Shown here one piece after another: positions 9,901 to 19,700 of a stretch of 64,000 bases of DNA; the stretch's first letter is position 1, and each line of letters begins with the position of its first letter. The position numbers and the translations under genes are program-made. Under the pieces are notes generated by a model that saw only the letters and a program-made list of their open reading frames with translations, was not told the DNA's origin and did no database searches. The stretch comes from CAYVQA01 sp045119035 (GTDB taxonomy: Bacteria; Bacillota_I; Bacilli_A; ML615J-28; CAG-313): NCBI GenBank assembly GCA_045119035.1, contig JBGVCU010000057.1, positions 102,229 through 166,228 of the forward strand, written 5' to 3'.

Positions 9901-11491
9901 TGTTATTCCAGAATCAGTTACATCTATGGGAGATTTCGTATTTGCTTATTGTGTAAGATTATCAAGTGTAGTTTTACCAAGTACTATTAAAACAATAGGT
10001 GAATATGCGTTTGCTGGATGTAGTGAACTTGAATACATTAATTTAGAAAATATTGAAGAATTTAAAGCTTATGCATTTGCATCATGTTCGTATTTAGAAA
10101 ATGTTGACTTATCAAGTGCAAAAGTAATCAAAGATGCAGCATTTGCTTCTACATATGTATCTGGTATGTTAATGATGCCAAACTTAACAGAAGTTGGAAT
10201 GTATGCATTCCAAAGTGCAAGAATAACAAAAATTGTTGCACCAAGTTTAAAAATAATTGGAGAGGCTGCTTTCCAATATAATGAAAAATTAACTGAATTT
10301 ACTTTCTCAAGTGAATTAGAAAAAATTGGAAGTTTAGTATTTAATGGATGTAAATCATTAAAAGCATTCTATACAGAAAATGGTAAATCAAATGAAGACA
10401 TCAATGACTATGCTAAACTAATTGATGGAAGTTTATATATTGTAGTAGATAACGGTAAACTTCAATTAATGTCAGTTCCTGCTGCTATGGAAAATCATAC
10501 ATTAAAAGTTAAAGAAGGAACAGTAAGAATTGACTTCTATGCAGGAAATGAAAATCCAAATGTTCAAAAAATTATCTTACCAGATGGTTTAGAATTAATC
10601 GGAAACTATGCATTCAATGGATATAGTAAATTAAAAGTTGTTGAATTTAATTCAATTAAAGCTCCTCAACTTGAATCATTCTGGAACTCTGAATCATCTA
10701 TTACTGAAGAAGATCCTGGTTATGGTGTACTTCATAATCAATTTGATATCTTCGGACTTGAATTATGCTATTATACATTCATTGATTTAGTTGGTAAAAA
10801 TGAACCAATCGATATGATTTTACCAGTTAACCTTGATGTAGAAGGATATGATTCATTAATTTATAGTGTATATTTTGGAAGTGTTGAAGACGCTGAAAGA
10901 AATACATATTTAGCAAAAGAAACTAATTTAATTAAATTTGTTGAACTTGCAGAAGAAATAAAAACTTATGATCAAATTTTAATTAAACATGCTGATATTA
11001 TTAAAACAGCTTTAACTTGCTTAAGAGCTATTAAACAAAACCCAACATTCTTTGGTTATACAGAAGAATATTGGAACAGTTTAGTAGAACTTGTTGAAAA
11101 TGCTCAAGATGAAATTAATAATATTAAGATTAACAATTCTAGAAAAGTTGTTAAAGAAACAAATAATTTATTAAAACAATTGCCAAATCAATTTGATATT
11201 TCAATTATTGATTTATTAAATCAAATTAAAAATAATTTAGTAAAATTAAATGATGATGAAGAATCTTTATTAAATCTTACTAAATATAACGATTTAACTG
11301 ATAAATATAATGAATATTTAGAAAATTTAAATAATTCAAATGACAATAATAACGATAGTTTAGAAGAACCTACTCCTAATAATACACTTGCTATAATATT
11401 AATTATTACAGGAAGTATTGTTGTTTTAGGTGGTGCTTCATTTGGTGCATTCATGTACTTTAGAAAAAGAAGAAATGGAGGTGCTAAATAA
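3983..11491 (+). CDS. Giant S8 subtilase surface lipoprotein with Ig-like and leucine-rich repeats
   Basis: A 2502-residue exported serine protease. The order is: lipobox signal (ICSC, Cys21); propeptide-like region; S8 domain with Asp211 (ILDSG), His285 (NHGTHVAG) and Ser612 (SGTSMATP); a PA insert (about residues 475-550); and a Lactocepin/C5a-peptidase-like beta-sandwich region. Then come two Big2-type Ig-like domains (about 1150-1225 and 1290-1370), a long BspA-type LRR_5 array (about 1371-2235), a coiled stretch, and a C-terminal membrane helix followed by KRRNGGAK. No LPxTG motif is seen. GTG 3983 is the start, with AAAGGAGAT 8 bases upstream. The triad is intact, so it should be active. 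It stands next to the peptide importer, which fits digestion of host or microbial protein. Having both a lipobox and a C-terminal helix is unusual. Confidence 0.93.
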   Translation: MNKKILSTLILLISLFVICSCANTGEVERQDLQIFKTDLQLTQEQKLSQIKANHLLENKGYLPNDELVILINLNKKSLIETYNSKYSDDIDSVAEYALSQTGKSQASEIRMEQDAFIEKLKRNNLIISVENTYNTITNAIAVKTTYAKFKEISNLEGVNSVIMSDTYNRPKETEGEDASAIVNDVDIYDTGIYKSDSVEYTGKGTAVAILDSGFDCSHTVFQHDLDVEMITYDDINSVLSETMASSLYRSDTQLKTTDVYYNNKIPFVFDYADKDYDVFPYDSNHGTHVAGIIGGSDDVITGIAVDTQLVLLKVFPDLDSGGKTEDILAALEDAVLLGVDAINMSLGSSCGFARDEDGSKVNEVYDRINESGISLITAASNSYSSAFGGEQGNTNKVTNPDSGTVGSPSTYEAALSVASISGTKSRYMVGNGKDVVFFSESNNISGKENNFYEELYKSLNKNSNEKFELEYVTIPGVGLEVNYLNLGDLSGKVALVQRGDNTFEEKARNAKAAGAVACIIYNNIEGEILMSMGKTDHIPTISISKELGTILASKQRGTLEFSMSYQAGPFMSDFSSWGPTPSLGLKPEITAHGGNIKSSVPGGGYDELSGTSMATPNLCGIVVLIRQYLKEEYPNLTVKEISVMANQLLMSTAGIVLNEEGNPYSPRKQGAGLASLYNAVNTKAYITVDDCDKTKLELLDDPTRTGTYVMEFNVKNLTNGSLKYDLSVVGMTESVSASNEEFVAEKPQLLTDDFTAEVISGGSLNGNTLTINGNDTCKLKVTYKLNNEDKNLIEELFPYGMYVEGFVKLDDINPKTGVEKPVDLNIPFLAFYGDWTQAPLFDKTYYEVESEAHNSAIDYEDKIKADYYATTPYGSYYYNYIIPLGTYLYDIDLEKYDAIPASTNHIAISNYLGTIDGLNAVYAGMLRNCKSMKFTLTDKSTGEVVWSHIDYNGQKAYYGGAGQYPYYEDLMINTAELGLVNNRQYEFKMHGLLDYGVDGGDSTNARNTFSFDFTLDDEAPILKDVEYTKEYDKTTKEYRYYLTMTIYDNHYAQSITPLIFTSSSSYTFLEENPIPIYSEKGKDTKVKFEITNYLDEIYSDAIIPTALAFSIDDYALNSNIYVCQLPGTKGDFKFTKDGTPEGTDLIILSVNEGEVIDLTRYLSTTDSTVDVDKDYLKYLEWVSSNTDVAQVDDGVVVGLKPGRVTITARENLDGKQAVLILNVKEKTEDSKEHNSGALVNPDVSDTEIENIRFSYFDTVFAYSRAAQTSQIGSTGDRIFISSLPGALSMYPGEQIQLHYEFDPWYAEDNYVDEDGNSLIKYRSKNPNVAKVDPVTGHVTALKKGTAIIELTVEGSNLMASLRITVNSEFVIENRTLVAYKGLGGVVEIPDDEGILYIGAYAFCLYETDNSIILTEDDYDANKIPAMNTSVTKVIIPDGVEDIQKYAFYNCTGLEEVVIPDSVKFVREYSFYNNTALKTINLDKVEVIGREAFRYCENLTLDKKELTKAYAIGRNAFEGCNSLNELDLTSLRNSGKEIFKNCKNLKQVVLSDNTKLSYAMFVGSGLTTVDIYEKVEIPEYCFALCSNLETVNIHNNLVGINEGAFSECPKLTTVMMNGEVGYFGEQIFYNCPALKTIKLPNNEIALGGYSFFMCSSLEEVIFGSNTYISEINGSIFEDTNISRFVVDQNNPYYKTSSDNLFLLNKEGNTIIFASKAASNGDVVIDSIYNNIGDGAFTGSKITSLTITNPTTIIGKYAFANCEELTVVNLPSTSGLVIKEHAFNYTNSLEVVNNLDKVLVVGDYAFANSSIDNVKVAENAEYGEGVFFRSTLTTATIGANASFGLGAFQDCKYLVTVNMPQADVKFGRGCFANDIQLANIDLSHVTEIAEEAFYGCEKLVRLLLDNVEVVGNYAFADCYSVMSIYIPKVKVIGEGAFARYSTTGGAPAISTVTLPNTLTTIKDGAFLGCESLTEIVIPESVTSMGDFVFAYCVRLSSVVLPSTIKTIGEYAFAGCSELEYINLENIEEFKAYAFASCSYLENVDLSSAKVIKDAAFASTYVSGMLMMPNLTEVGMYAFQSARITKIVAPSLKIIGEAAFQYNEKLTEFTFSSELEKIGSLVFNGCKSLKAFYTENGKSNEDINDYAKLIDGSLYIVVDNGKLQLMSVPAAMENHTLKVKEGTVRIDFYAGNENPNVQKIILPDGLELIGNYAFNGYSKLKVVEFNSIKAPQLESFWNSESSITEEDPGYGVLHNQFDIFGLELCYYTFIDLVGKNEPIDMILPVNLDVEGYDSLIYSVYFGSVEDAERNTYLAKETNLIKFVELAEEIKTYDQILIKHADIIKTALTCLRAIKQNPTFFGYTEEYWNSLVELVENAQDEINNIKINNSRKVVKETNNLLKQLPNQFDISIIDLLNQIKNNLVKLNDDEESLLNLTKYNDLTDKYNEYLENLNNSNDNNNDSLEEPTPNNTLAIILIITGSIVVLGGASFGAFMYFRKRRNGGAK

Positions 11492-11492
11492 C

Positions 11493-13838
11493 ATGAAAAA
11501 AATAATTAATTTCTTTTTACTTGTTTTAGTAATGTTTTCAATGGTTTCTTGTAAAAAAGATAAAACATTAGCTACTCCAACAAATGTTCAAATCTCAGAA
11601 GCTGGTTTAATTACTTGGGATGTTGTAGAAAATGCTACTTCATATATTGTAATTATCAATGGTGAAGAAATTCCAGTAAATACTCCGTTCTATTTAGTAA
11701 CAAACTTAAATATTGATTTTACATATAGTGTTATTGCATGTGGTGATAAATATGAAAATTCACTTCCTTCAGAACCTGCAACATATAAAACACAATATAT
11801 TGCCCCTCCAAAACCTCCAAAGAAAGATATTTCTGTGGGAATTAGTGGATCTTCTGAAGTTAAAAATGGTAAATCAATTACTTTAAGTGCTAATGTTACT
11901 GGTACTGATAACAAAGATGTTACTTGGGAAATTATTGATGGAAAAGAATATGCATCTATTGATGAAAATGGTGTATTAACTGCAAGAGAAATCAGTAACG
12001 AAGAAGGAGATAAAGTTATCAAAGTTGTTGCAAGAAGTAAAGATGATTCAAGCTTCTATGGAACAAAAATTATTACAGTGGTTACTCGTCCTGAGTTAAC
12101 ACAAGAAATGATTGACTTAATTGGAAATCAAAAATACTTATCATTTGAAGGATATATTAATATTAGCTTATATCCATTTGGTTCAAATAAATTATATTCA
12201 ACATATACAACTGTTGTAAAAACAGCTTTAGATGGTGAGTATTGGTATGCAGAATATGAAAATGCAGAAAGCTTTGTAAAATTAGGACTATATTATAAAA
12301 AACATAATGGTTATGCTTGCCAAGTTGGTGTAAATTTCATGAATGAAGAACAATATGAATATGCACTAGACAATAATGGTAGAGAACTTTCATGGGATGA
12401 ATATGGTCTATATAACAATTTTAAAGGCCTTGATGTATCTGACTTTATCTTTGATGAAGATACATGGAGATGGACTTATGCTGGTAGTGACAAAGATTTA
12501 GATCAAAGAATGGTTACATCAGCCAACCCATATGAATTTAAAGCTAATGGTTTCTCTTTAATTATTGAAGAAGGTGAAATCTTAGGTATTTATGCTAAAA
12601 GTTTAGATGACTACTCTATAGCTGAACAATATAAAGCTGTTCAAGAATTAATTGTTGCAGTTAACTATGGAGAAAATAATGTTGATGTAAGAAAAGTTCC
12701 TAAATATACTTATGATGAAGCAGTTCATGGTAATTTAAAAGTAGCATTAGAAAAAATGCATAATGCTACTAACTATACTATGAGATATCAAGATATTCAA
12801 GCATCAAGTATGACATCAGGATATTTACAAGAAGGTTTCTTAGAATATGTAACAGATACTAATTGTTACTTTGAACCATTTACTATGAGTTACAATAATT
12901 ATGGTGAAGAAGTGTATACTCCTAAACCAAATGCAACTTATGGTTATAAAAAGATTAATGATAATTTATATAATGCTTATTATGAAGCAGTAAATGAAAG
13001 AGGAGAAAGCTTAGGTTATATGGCATCTCGTGCTTATGAAAATTCATTTGATGCAACTCGTCCTTCCTTTGCTTTTGCTCCGGAAATTTTCACTAGTTAT
13101 TACATTGATGAAGAAGATAATACAACAACATATTATGTTGATGAAATTATGTGTCCTGTTGCTTCTACATTCTATTATGGTGTAGGTAATGACATTAATT
13201 TATATGGTATTTATGCTTCAACTGGATATGTTAGTGATACTCAATCATTTACACCTTATGTTGTTGTGGATAATAATACACAAACAATTGTTTTAACTGG
13301 TTTCTACTACTACTTAGGATATATCTATGGGGTAGTTGAAATAGATTATTTTGATTATGGAACTACAGTTTTACCAGATGATGTAAATGTTGAATTTGAT
13401 GTAAGACAAGTTCCAACTAGCTGGAAAGAATTAACTATTACAAAATCAATGGTTGGTACAAGTACAGAAGAAGATTATGAAGAAAATGCTCTAGTTGTAT
13501 TAAAAGAATTCTTTGGGGTTGGTTCATCACTTGAAGACGAACAAGAATTCTTAAGTAAAATGCCTTTCTTTGGTAGTTGCTTAGGTGATACATACGGATT
13601 TGGTTTAACTTCATATCATATCGATAGTAGTAATATAAATCATGCGGCTATTACATTCTATTATGATGTTCCACTTGATGTAGATTACTCAATCGATTCA
13701 TCATTAGAGAAAATTGAAAATTATTTAATTAATTTAGGATTTACAAAGAATCATGCTGGTGAATTCCATAAAGGAGATATTTGGGTTGCTCCAGTTGATT
13801 CAAATTTAGACTTGTTAATTTATGTTTGGAAAAATTAA
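11493..13838 (+). CDS. Surface lipoprotein with Fn3-like and Ig-like domains
   Basis: About 781 residues. The signal peptide ends in lipobox MVSC (Cys20). It is followed by a fibronectin-III-like domain (about residues 25-100, with WDVVENATSYIVIING) and a bacterial Ig-like domain (about 110-195, with VTWEI and GVLTA). The remaining 580 residues are rich in Tyr, Asn and Asp and match no family I recognise. ATG 11493 follows GGAGGTG by 9 bases, two bases after the stop of the protease gene, so these genes form an operon. Its last 70 residues resemble in style the end of the next protein (a short alpha/beta-like tail ending the chain). It probably binds extracellular material or supports the protease; the function is unknown. 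Confidence 0.8.
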   Translation: MKKIINFFLLVLVMFSMVSCKKDKTLATPTNVQISEAGLITWDVVENATSYIVIINGEEIPVNTPFYLVTNLNIDFTYSVIACGDKYENSLPSEPATYKTQYIAPPKPPKKDISVGISGSSEVKNGKSITLSANVTGTDNKDVTWEIIDGKEYASIDENGVLTAREISNEEGDKVIKVVARSKDDSSFYGTKIITVVTRPELTQEMIDLIGNQKYLSFEGYINISLYPFGSNKLYSTYTTVVKTALDGEYWYAEYENAESFVKLGLYYKKHNGYACQVGVNFMNEEQYEYALDNNGRELSWDEYGLYNNFKGLDVSDFIFDEDTWRWTYAGSDKDLDQRMVTSANPYEFKANGFSLIIEEGEILGIYAKSLDDYSIAEQYKAVQELIVAVNYGENNVDVRKVPKYTYDEAVHGNLKVALEKMHNATNYTMRYQDIQASSMTSGYLQEGFLEYVTDTNCYFEPFTMSYNNYGEEVYTPKPNATYGYKKINDNLYNAYYEAVNERGESLGYMASRAYENSFDATRPSFAFAPEIFTSYYIDEEDNTTTYYVDEIMCPVASTFYYGVGNDINLYGIYASTGYVSDTQSFTPYVVVDNNTQTIVLTGFYYYLGYIYGVVEIDYFDYGTTVLPDDVNVEFDVRQVPTSWKELTITKSMVGTSTEEDYEENALVVLKEFFGVGSSLEDEQEFLSKMPFFGSCLGDTYGFGLTSYHIDSSNINHAAITFYYDVPLDVDYSIDSSLEKIENYLINLGFTKNHAGEFHKGDIWVAPVDSNLDLLIYVWKN

Positions 13839-13859
13839 TAAAAAAGGAGAGAAGAAAAT

Positions 13860-16700
13860 ATGAAACAAACAATTAAAAAAATCTTTACCTTTTTACTTGT
13901 AGCATTTCTTGCATTAGGTATTGCTGGATGTAGCAAAGATAAAGATAATGTTCAAATTACGTTTGAAGCTTCAAAAACAACTCTTTCAGTAAATGATACA
14001 GCAACACTTAATGTAACAGTTACTGGAAGTAAAGATACTACTTATACTTTTGTTATTTCAAATCCAAGTTTAGTTGCAATTAACAATGATGTATTATCAG
14101 TAATTGGAACTGTAACTAGTCCTGAAAATGTTACAATTATTGCTTATGCAAATGCAGATGCAAGTAAAACTGTAACAAAAGTGTTTACAATTAACCCTGA
14201 AGGATATGGACCTAATGTTGAAATTACAACTAATAGATATACAATTACTTTTGGTGAAGAAATTACTTTATCAGTTTTAGTAACTGGATTTACTAACTCA
14301 GCTTATGCTTGGGTTGTTTCTGATAATTCATTAGTTGCAATTAACAACAACGTATTATCAGTATTAAAAGAAGTTACTGTTGATACAGAAGTGACAATTA
14401 AAGCTGTATCTGTTGAAGATCAATCTATTTTTGATGAAAAAGTAATTATTGTTAAAGCTCCAAGTTCACTTGGAAGTGTAACAATTTCTACATCACAAGA
14501 TACAATTTCTGAAGGTGAAACAGTAATGTTAAGTGCAATCGTTGTAGGTTTACAAGATGCAAGCTATACTTGGACTGTTTCAAATGATCAATTAGTAAAA
14601 ATTGAAGACAATGTATTATCTTTAATTGGTAGTGTAAAAGTTGATACAAATATCACTATTACATGTACAGCAAATGGCGATGAAAGTGTATTTAAATCAA
14701 AAACAATTACAGTTAAAGCACCTATTATTGCTGGTCAAGTTGGTGAATTAACAAATGATGTTTTAGGTGAAATTGCAAATGAAAATATTACATTCAGTGG
14801 TACAGTAACTGACTACTATACTGATTTTAATAATTCATTCAACAATACTACTCAACAATATAACTCACTTGTTATGATGTCTGAAGGTAGATGGTATGGT
14901 CAATGGAATGCATTAGCTAATACAAGCGATGTTGTTGCTGACAACTATCGTAGAGGAAGTGTAGATGGATTACATGATCAATACGGTAATGTAGGACATG
15001 CACTAGAAAGATTATATATTGATATTAATAACCAAGTTGCAAGTGAAATTGTTAAAGACTATATGAGTATTCCAGCTATTTGGGAAGCACAACATCTATG
15101 GAACCACTTAGGTAACTTAGTTGTTACAAACTTCGTATATGATGCTGATACTAAAATCTATACATATACAGTTAATCAAAATGATATGGATGCATTATAC
15201 TTAATGACTTATCTATCATACTGTTTAACTCCAATGTTATCAGATACTTTAAACTCTATTTCATTTGTAATTGAAAATGGTCATATTACAAAATTAATTG
15301 GTAGAACTGAAGTGTTATACTATGGATCAGAAACAGCTGAAGAAGCTGATGCTATGAGTTATACAGAAATTGAATTAACTCCTGCAAATATTGGATCAAC
15401 TGTTGTTCCTGAACCTACTCCATATTCTACACCAGAAAATGCAGATAAATTAAATACTGCTATTAATAACATGAAAGCTTTAACATCTTATAAATATAGT
15501 GCTAAAGATACTACTACTTATGCTCCATCAGGAGATTCTGGAGATTATGAATTATCTTCAGCAAGTGCAAATACAAATGTATCTGCTAAATATCGTAGAC
15601 CTAGCCAAGTAAATACAGATATTAAATTAGATGCTTTCCATAACTATCAATCTTCAGTTGGTACAGTTGGAGAAGTTGGTTATGTAACACCAGATGCAAT
15701 CGTAATTGAAAATACTGGAAAATATAGTTATAGTTTAGATGATAAACTATATCATACTGAATATTACGGATATAAACAAAATAACGATGGAACATATGAT
15801 GAATTCTCATATAACACATCTCTTCAAACATTTGAAGGAACAAGAAAAGTTAAAGGAACTTTAGCTGATGTATTACCTGACTTTAATTTCTCAGCTGATA
15901 TCTTTGAATTTGTTGGAACATCAGGTTCTGGAAGCAATAAAGTTTATAATTTCGTATTAAAAGCAACAGATGTTACAAGAGATGTTGCATTAAATATTTC
16001 AATGCATTCATATGCAGAAGATGCTGAAAAATCAACAACAGCTACATTATCATTAGGTGTAAGTGAAGCTGGATATATCGTTTCTTCTTCATATAGTTAT
16101 AACTTATCAAATGTATATTATGGAAAAATTTCTACAGCATATAGTGACTTTGGAACAATTGCTCTTCCAGAAGATACATTTACAACATATGTACCAAGAG
16201 TATGGAGAACAAGTTGGGATCAATATATTTGTAAATACTTCCAACCAACTCATGCTGGTGCTAGCTACGAACATAATGCAGCTGATGCATTCGCAACAAT
16301 CTTCGGTGAAGATGCTAAAGATCTACCAACTCCACAATTATTCTTAGAAGTATTTGATGATATGATCTTTGGACCATTCTTTGATTGGCGTGAAAAAGAA
16401 GTTGATGGTGTAACTGTTTATACAGATTATTTCTCAATCAATGTTCAAAGCAGTGAATATGATGAAAATTCAAGAATTACTAATTATGAAGAAATTATTG
16501 AAGAATTAATTACAGGATTACAAGAACAAGGATATACACTTGATTCAGCTAATACTGATACAAGCGGTGGTGTTACTGGTTTAGGTGACAGATATGTTAC
16601 ATTAACTAAAGGAAACATTGAAGTTGTTATTACTAATAACCATACAAAACACTTATCAATTTACTTCTATCATTTAGGAGATTGGCTATTAAGAAAATAA
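13860..16700 (+). CDS. Surface lipoprotein with three Ig-like repeats
   Basis: About 946 residues. The lipobox is IAGC (Cys24). Three successive Ig-like repeats of roughly 87 residues follow, each containing a variant of the pattern LS-x-TVTG..YTWVVS(N/D)..LV-I-NNVLS. After that comes a Tyr/Ser/Thr-rich region without a recognised family. The C-terminal half and the ending (a motif around ..EEIIEELITGLQEQGYTL followed by a short strand-rich tail) parallel the preceding lipoprotein, so the two are probably distant paralogues. AAAGGAGAG lies before ATG 13860. It is part of the same run of exported proteins. Ligand and role are unknown. Confidence 0.8.
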   Translation: MKQTIKKIFTFLLVAFLALGIAGCSKDKDNVQITFEASKTTLSVNDTATLNVTVTGSKDTTYTFVISNPSLVAINNDVLSVIGTVTSPENVTIIAYANADASKTVTKVFTINPEGYGPNVEITTNRYTITFGEEITLSVLVTGFTNSAYAWVVSDNSLVAINNNVLSVLKEVTVDTEVTIKAVSVEDQSIFDEKVIIVKAPSSLGSVTISTSQDTISEGETVMLSAIVVGLQDASYTWTVSNDQLVKIEDNVLSLIGSVKVDTNITITCTANGDESVFKSKTITVKAPIIAGQVGELTNDVLGEIANENITFSGTVTDYYTDFNNSFNNTTQQYNSLVMMSEGRWYGQWNALANTSDVVADNYRRGSVDGLHDQYGNVGHALERLYIDINNQVASEIVKDYMSIPAIWEAQHLWNHLGNLVVTNFVYDADTKIYTYTVNQNDMDALYLMTYLSYCLTPMLSDTLNSISFVIENGHITKLIGRTEVLYYGSETAEEADAMSYTEIELTPANIGSTVVPEPTPYSTPENADKLNTAINNMKALTSYKYSAKDTTTYAPSGDSGDYELSSASANTNVSAKYRRPSQVNTDIKLDAFHNYQSSVGTVGEVGYVTPDAIVIENTGKYSYSLDDKLYHTEYYGYKQNNDGTYDEFSYNTSLQTFEGTRKVKGTLADVLPDFNFSADIFEFVGTSGSGSNKVYNFVLKATDVTRDVALNISMHSYAEDAEKSTTATLSLGVSEAGYIVSSSYSYNLSNVYYGKISTAYSDFGTIALPEDTFTTYVPRVWRTSWDQYICKYFQPTHAGASYEHNAADAFATIFGEDAKDLPTPQLFLEVFDDMIFGPFFDWREKEVDGVTVYTDYFSINVQSSEYDENSRITNYEEIIEELITGLQEQGYTLDSANTDTSGGVTGLGDRYVTLTKGNIEVVITNNHTKHLSIYFYHLGDWLLRK

Positions 16701-16729
16701 TCTTAAATTAATGATAGGAGGCAAGTAAA

Positions 16730-19700
16730 ATGAAAAAAAGAATTATTTCTTATGTATTTTTTGTAATCATGCTTGCACTAATACTTACAGGTTGTGGGAA
16801 AAAAGATCCTGTTATAGAAGTAAGGGTCAAAGACCCACAACCTTCTATTACAATTAATGTTGATGAAGTTATTAATTATGACTTTACAAAACATTTTGAA
16901 ATCACAAAAGATGGAAAAAACATTGATGTAATAGTAGATTATTTAGATTTATCAAACATTAAAAATGAAGTAGGTTCTTATATTATTACATGTGTGTATG
17001 AAAATAAGTTAGCTACTTTAAATGTGGTTGTAAGTGTTCCTGGAACAATTACAATTATTAAAACAAATGAATCAATTGATTTAACAAGTATTAACGTATT
17101 GATTCATGATTATAAACAATATTTTGTTATTGTGGATAATTCAACAAACGTTGAAATACAAGATTCATATTTAGACCTAACAAAGCTAAGAACATCAGGT
17201 GGAACATACCTTGTTACTTGTACTTATAAAGGTGTAAGTGAATCAATAAATGTTAATGTTACTGAAGTAACATATCAATTAAAATTACCTAATAAAGAGA
17301 TTACAATTAAACAATCTGAAGTTGAAAATTATGATTTTAATTCATTATTTACAGCTGTTGTAAATGGAAAAATCATTGAAATTACTGATGAACTTGTTAA
17401 AACTAATGTAAGTATTAATGTTGGTAAATACCAATATACTGTTTCACTTGGTGAAACTTCAATGACACTTACAGTCAACGTTATATCAGATCATAATGTT
17501 GAAATTATTAATTCTTATAAAGTATGTGAAATAGAAGAAAATCAATTAGACACATTCGACTTTACAAAATTATTTACAGTTTATGTAGATGGTGAAGTAA
17601 GAGAAGTTACAATGAATATGATTGATACTTCTAGTTTAAATACACCAAATAGCGATAATTTATATAAAATTAAAATTAATTTTGGTGAAAATCAAGCAAT
17701 TGGAATAGCTGAATGTTATATTAAAGTAGTTCCAATTTCCACAATCAATGTAACAGCAAAAAACATTGTTACATATCCAAATAGTGGACATATTGATTTA
17801 ACTTCATTATTTGAAATTAAAAAAGGAAATGAAGTAATTCCTGTTACATTAGATATGATTACAGGAACAATTAATAGTGCTTCAGTTGGTGTAAATGTAA
17901 TTACACTTACATACAATAACAATACATATGAAGCTACTGTTGAAGTAAAACAAGGTGTAATTATTAATTATACTAAATCAAATATCATCAAAATTACTAA
18001 AGGTACAAATATTTCAAATTATGATTTCTCTAGTGATTTTGAAGTAATTATTAATGGTATTAGATTTACTGATATTACTAAATTTATTGATTCATCAAAT
18101 GTTGATTTTAGTAATGTTGGTACTTATACTGCTACAATTTCAATACCATATAAAGATTCATCTTTAGGTATTAATGATATAACTAACTTTACACAAACAA
18201 TTACATATGAAGTAGTTGACTCAACATATGATATCAAAGTAAATAAAGAATTAGTTGAATTAAGTGTTGGATCAAGTAGTTACAATGTATTTGATAATAT
18301 TAGTGTTAAAGTAAATGGAGTTAACCAATTGTTAGTTAAATCTCCATCTCAAGTTTCTGTTCTTGCAACATATGCAGTTGTAAGAAGTGAAGCAATTGAT
18401 TATGGATATGTAGGAATGCAAGAAGTTGTAGTTGATATATATCCACTTGGACCTGATAAAGATCCTATTACTGTAACATATAATGTTATTGTAAAATCTG
18501 ATGTAGAAATTGAAGTGCATGATGCTTTAATTTTTGAAGGTGATACAATTTATACAAAGGATATTTTCACTATTACTTTATATGGTGAAACACTATATCC
18601 AACTCAAGATATGATTGAAGGAAAAGTTGATACTTTTACTCCAGGCGTATATACAATTACAATTAATTTTGAAGGAATTGTAAAATCAGCTAATGTTATA
18701 GTATTAAACAAAGACATTGTTGGTACATATAAAACAAGACTTAATACAATTCCAGTGGGTGGTTCAACTGATGAAGAAGGCTATGAAGATAGTGGAGTTT
18801 CATCAAGAGCACTTAAAAATCTATACATAACTGAAGATGGCGTTATCTCTATCGATGGTGAACTTGCTACAATTTTATATGGTATTGATGAAAATTCATT
18901 ATATATTAAAGTAAAAAGCTATGAATTTATGTTACACTATAATGATGGAATTGTAGTAATTGATCCAGAAAATGAAATAAAATTAAGTTATATTGATATT
19001 AAACGTCCATATATTTATTTTAAAGAAGATATTTGGGAAATTGAAGATAAAGTTACAATTAATTCATCTGATACACATGTATTAGAAAATACTGTACCAA
19101 GTTATACATTAGATGCATTTAAATTAAATAATTTAAAAAATAACAGTACTATTTGGTATGGACTAATGATTGATTTATATGAAAAAATGAATAGTGATAC
19201 TAATTATTTAGTAACACATGGAGTTGTTTCTTTTGATGATAATTGGGATAGAACAGAAGGAGCTCATTCTTCATTAGTATATAACAATAAAACATATGAA
19301 TTTAATATGATTAGCAGTTCAAAAGCTAAAATTGGATCATCAAGTGAAGCAACAAATTATAAATATGCTGGAATTACATTCGATGGTACATATAATAATC
19401 AAACAGCTACATTAATAGTAGACATGTATGAAGGATATGTTCTAAGAGTAGGTAATGAAGTAGTATTTAATGTATCAGGATCATCTGTAAGAAATCAAAA
19501 ATATGGAGGTCCTAACTATTCAAAAGATGAAGTTTTAATAGTTTACGAAGGTAGCAAAACTGAAAGTCCATATTCATATAAATTTATTTTAGATGTAGAT
19601 AACAATACATTTACATATGTAGAAAAAGATTTATATTATGGACGATACACATCAAATAATATGATGATTTTCCTTGATGGCTATGGAACAGGAATCATAA

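Noticed and set aside
11340..11491. LPxTG sorting signal at the end of the subtilase
   Set aside because: The residues before the helix read EEPTPNNT; no LPxTG-like motif is present.
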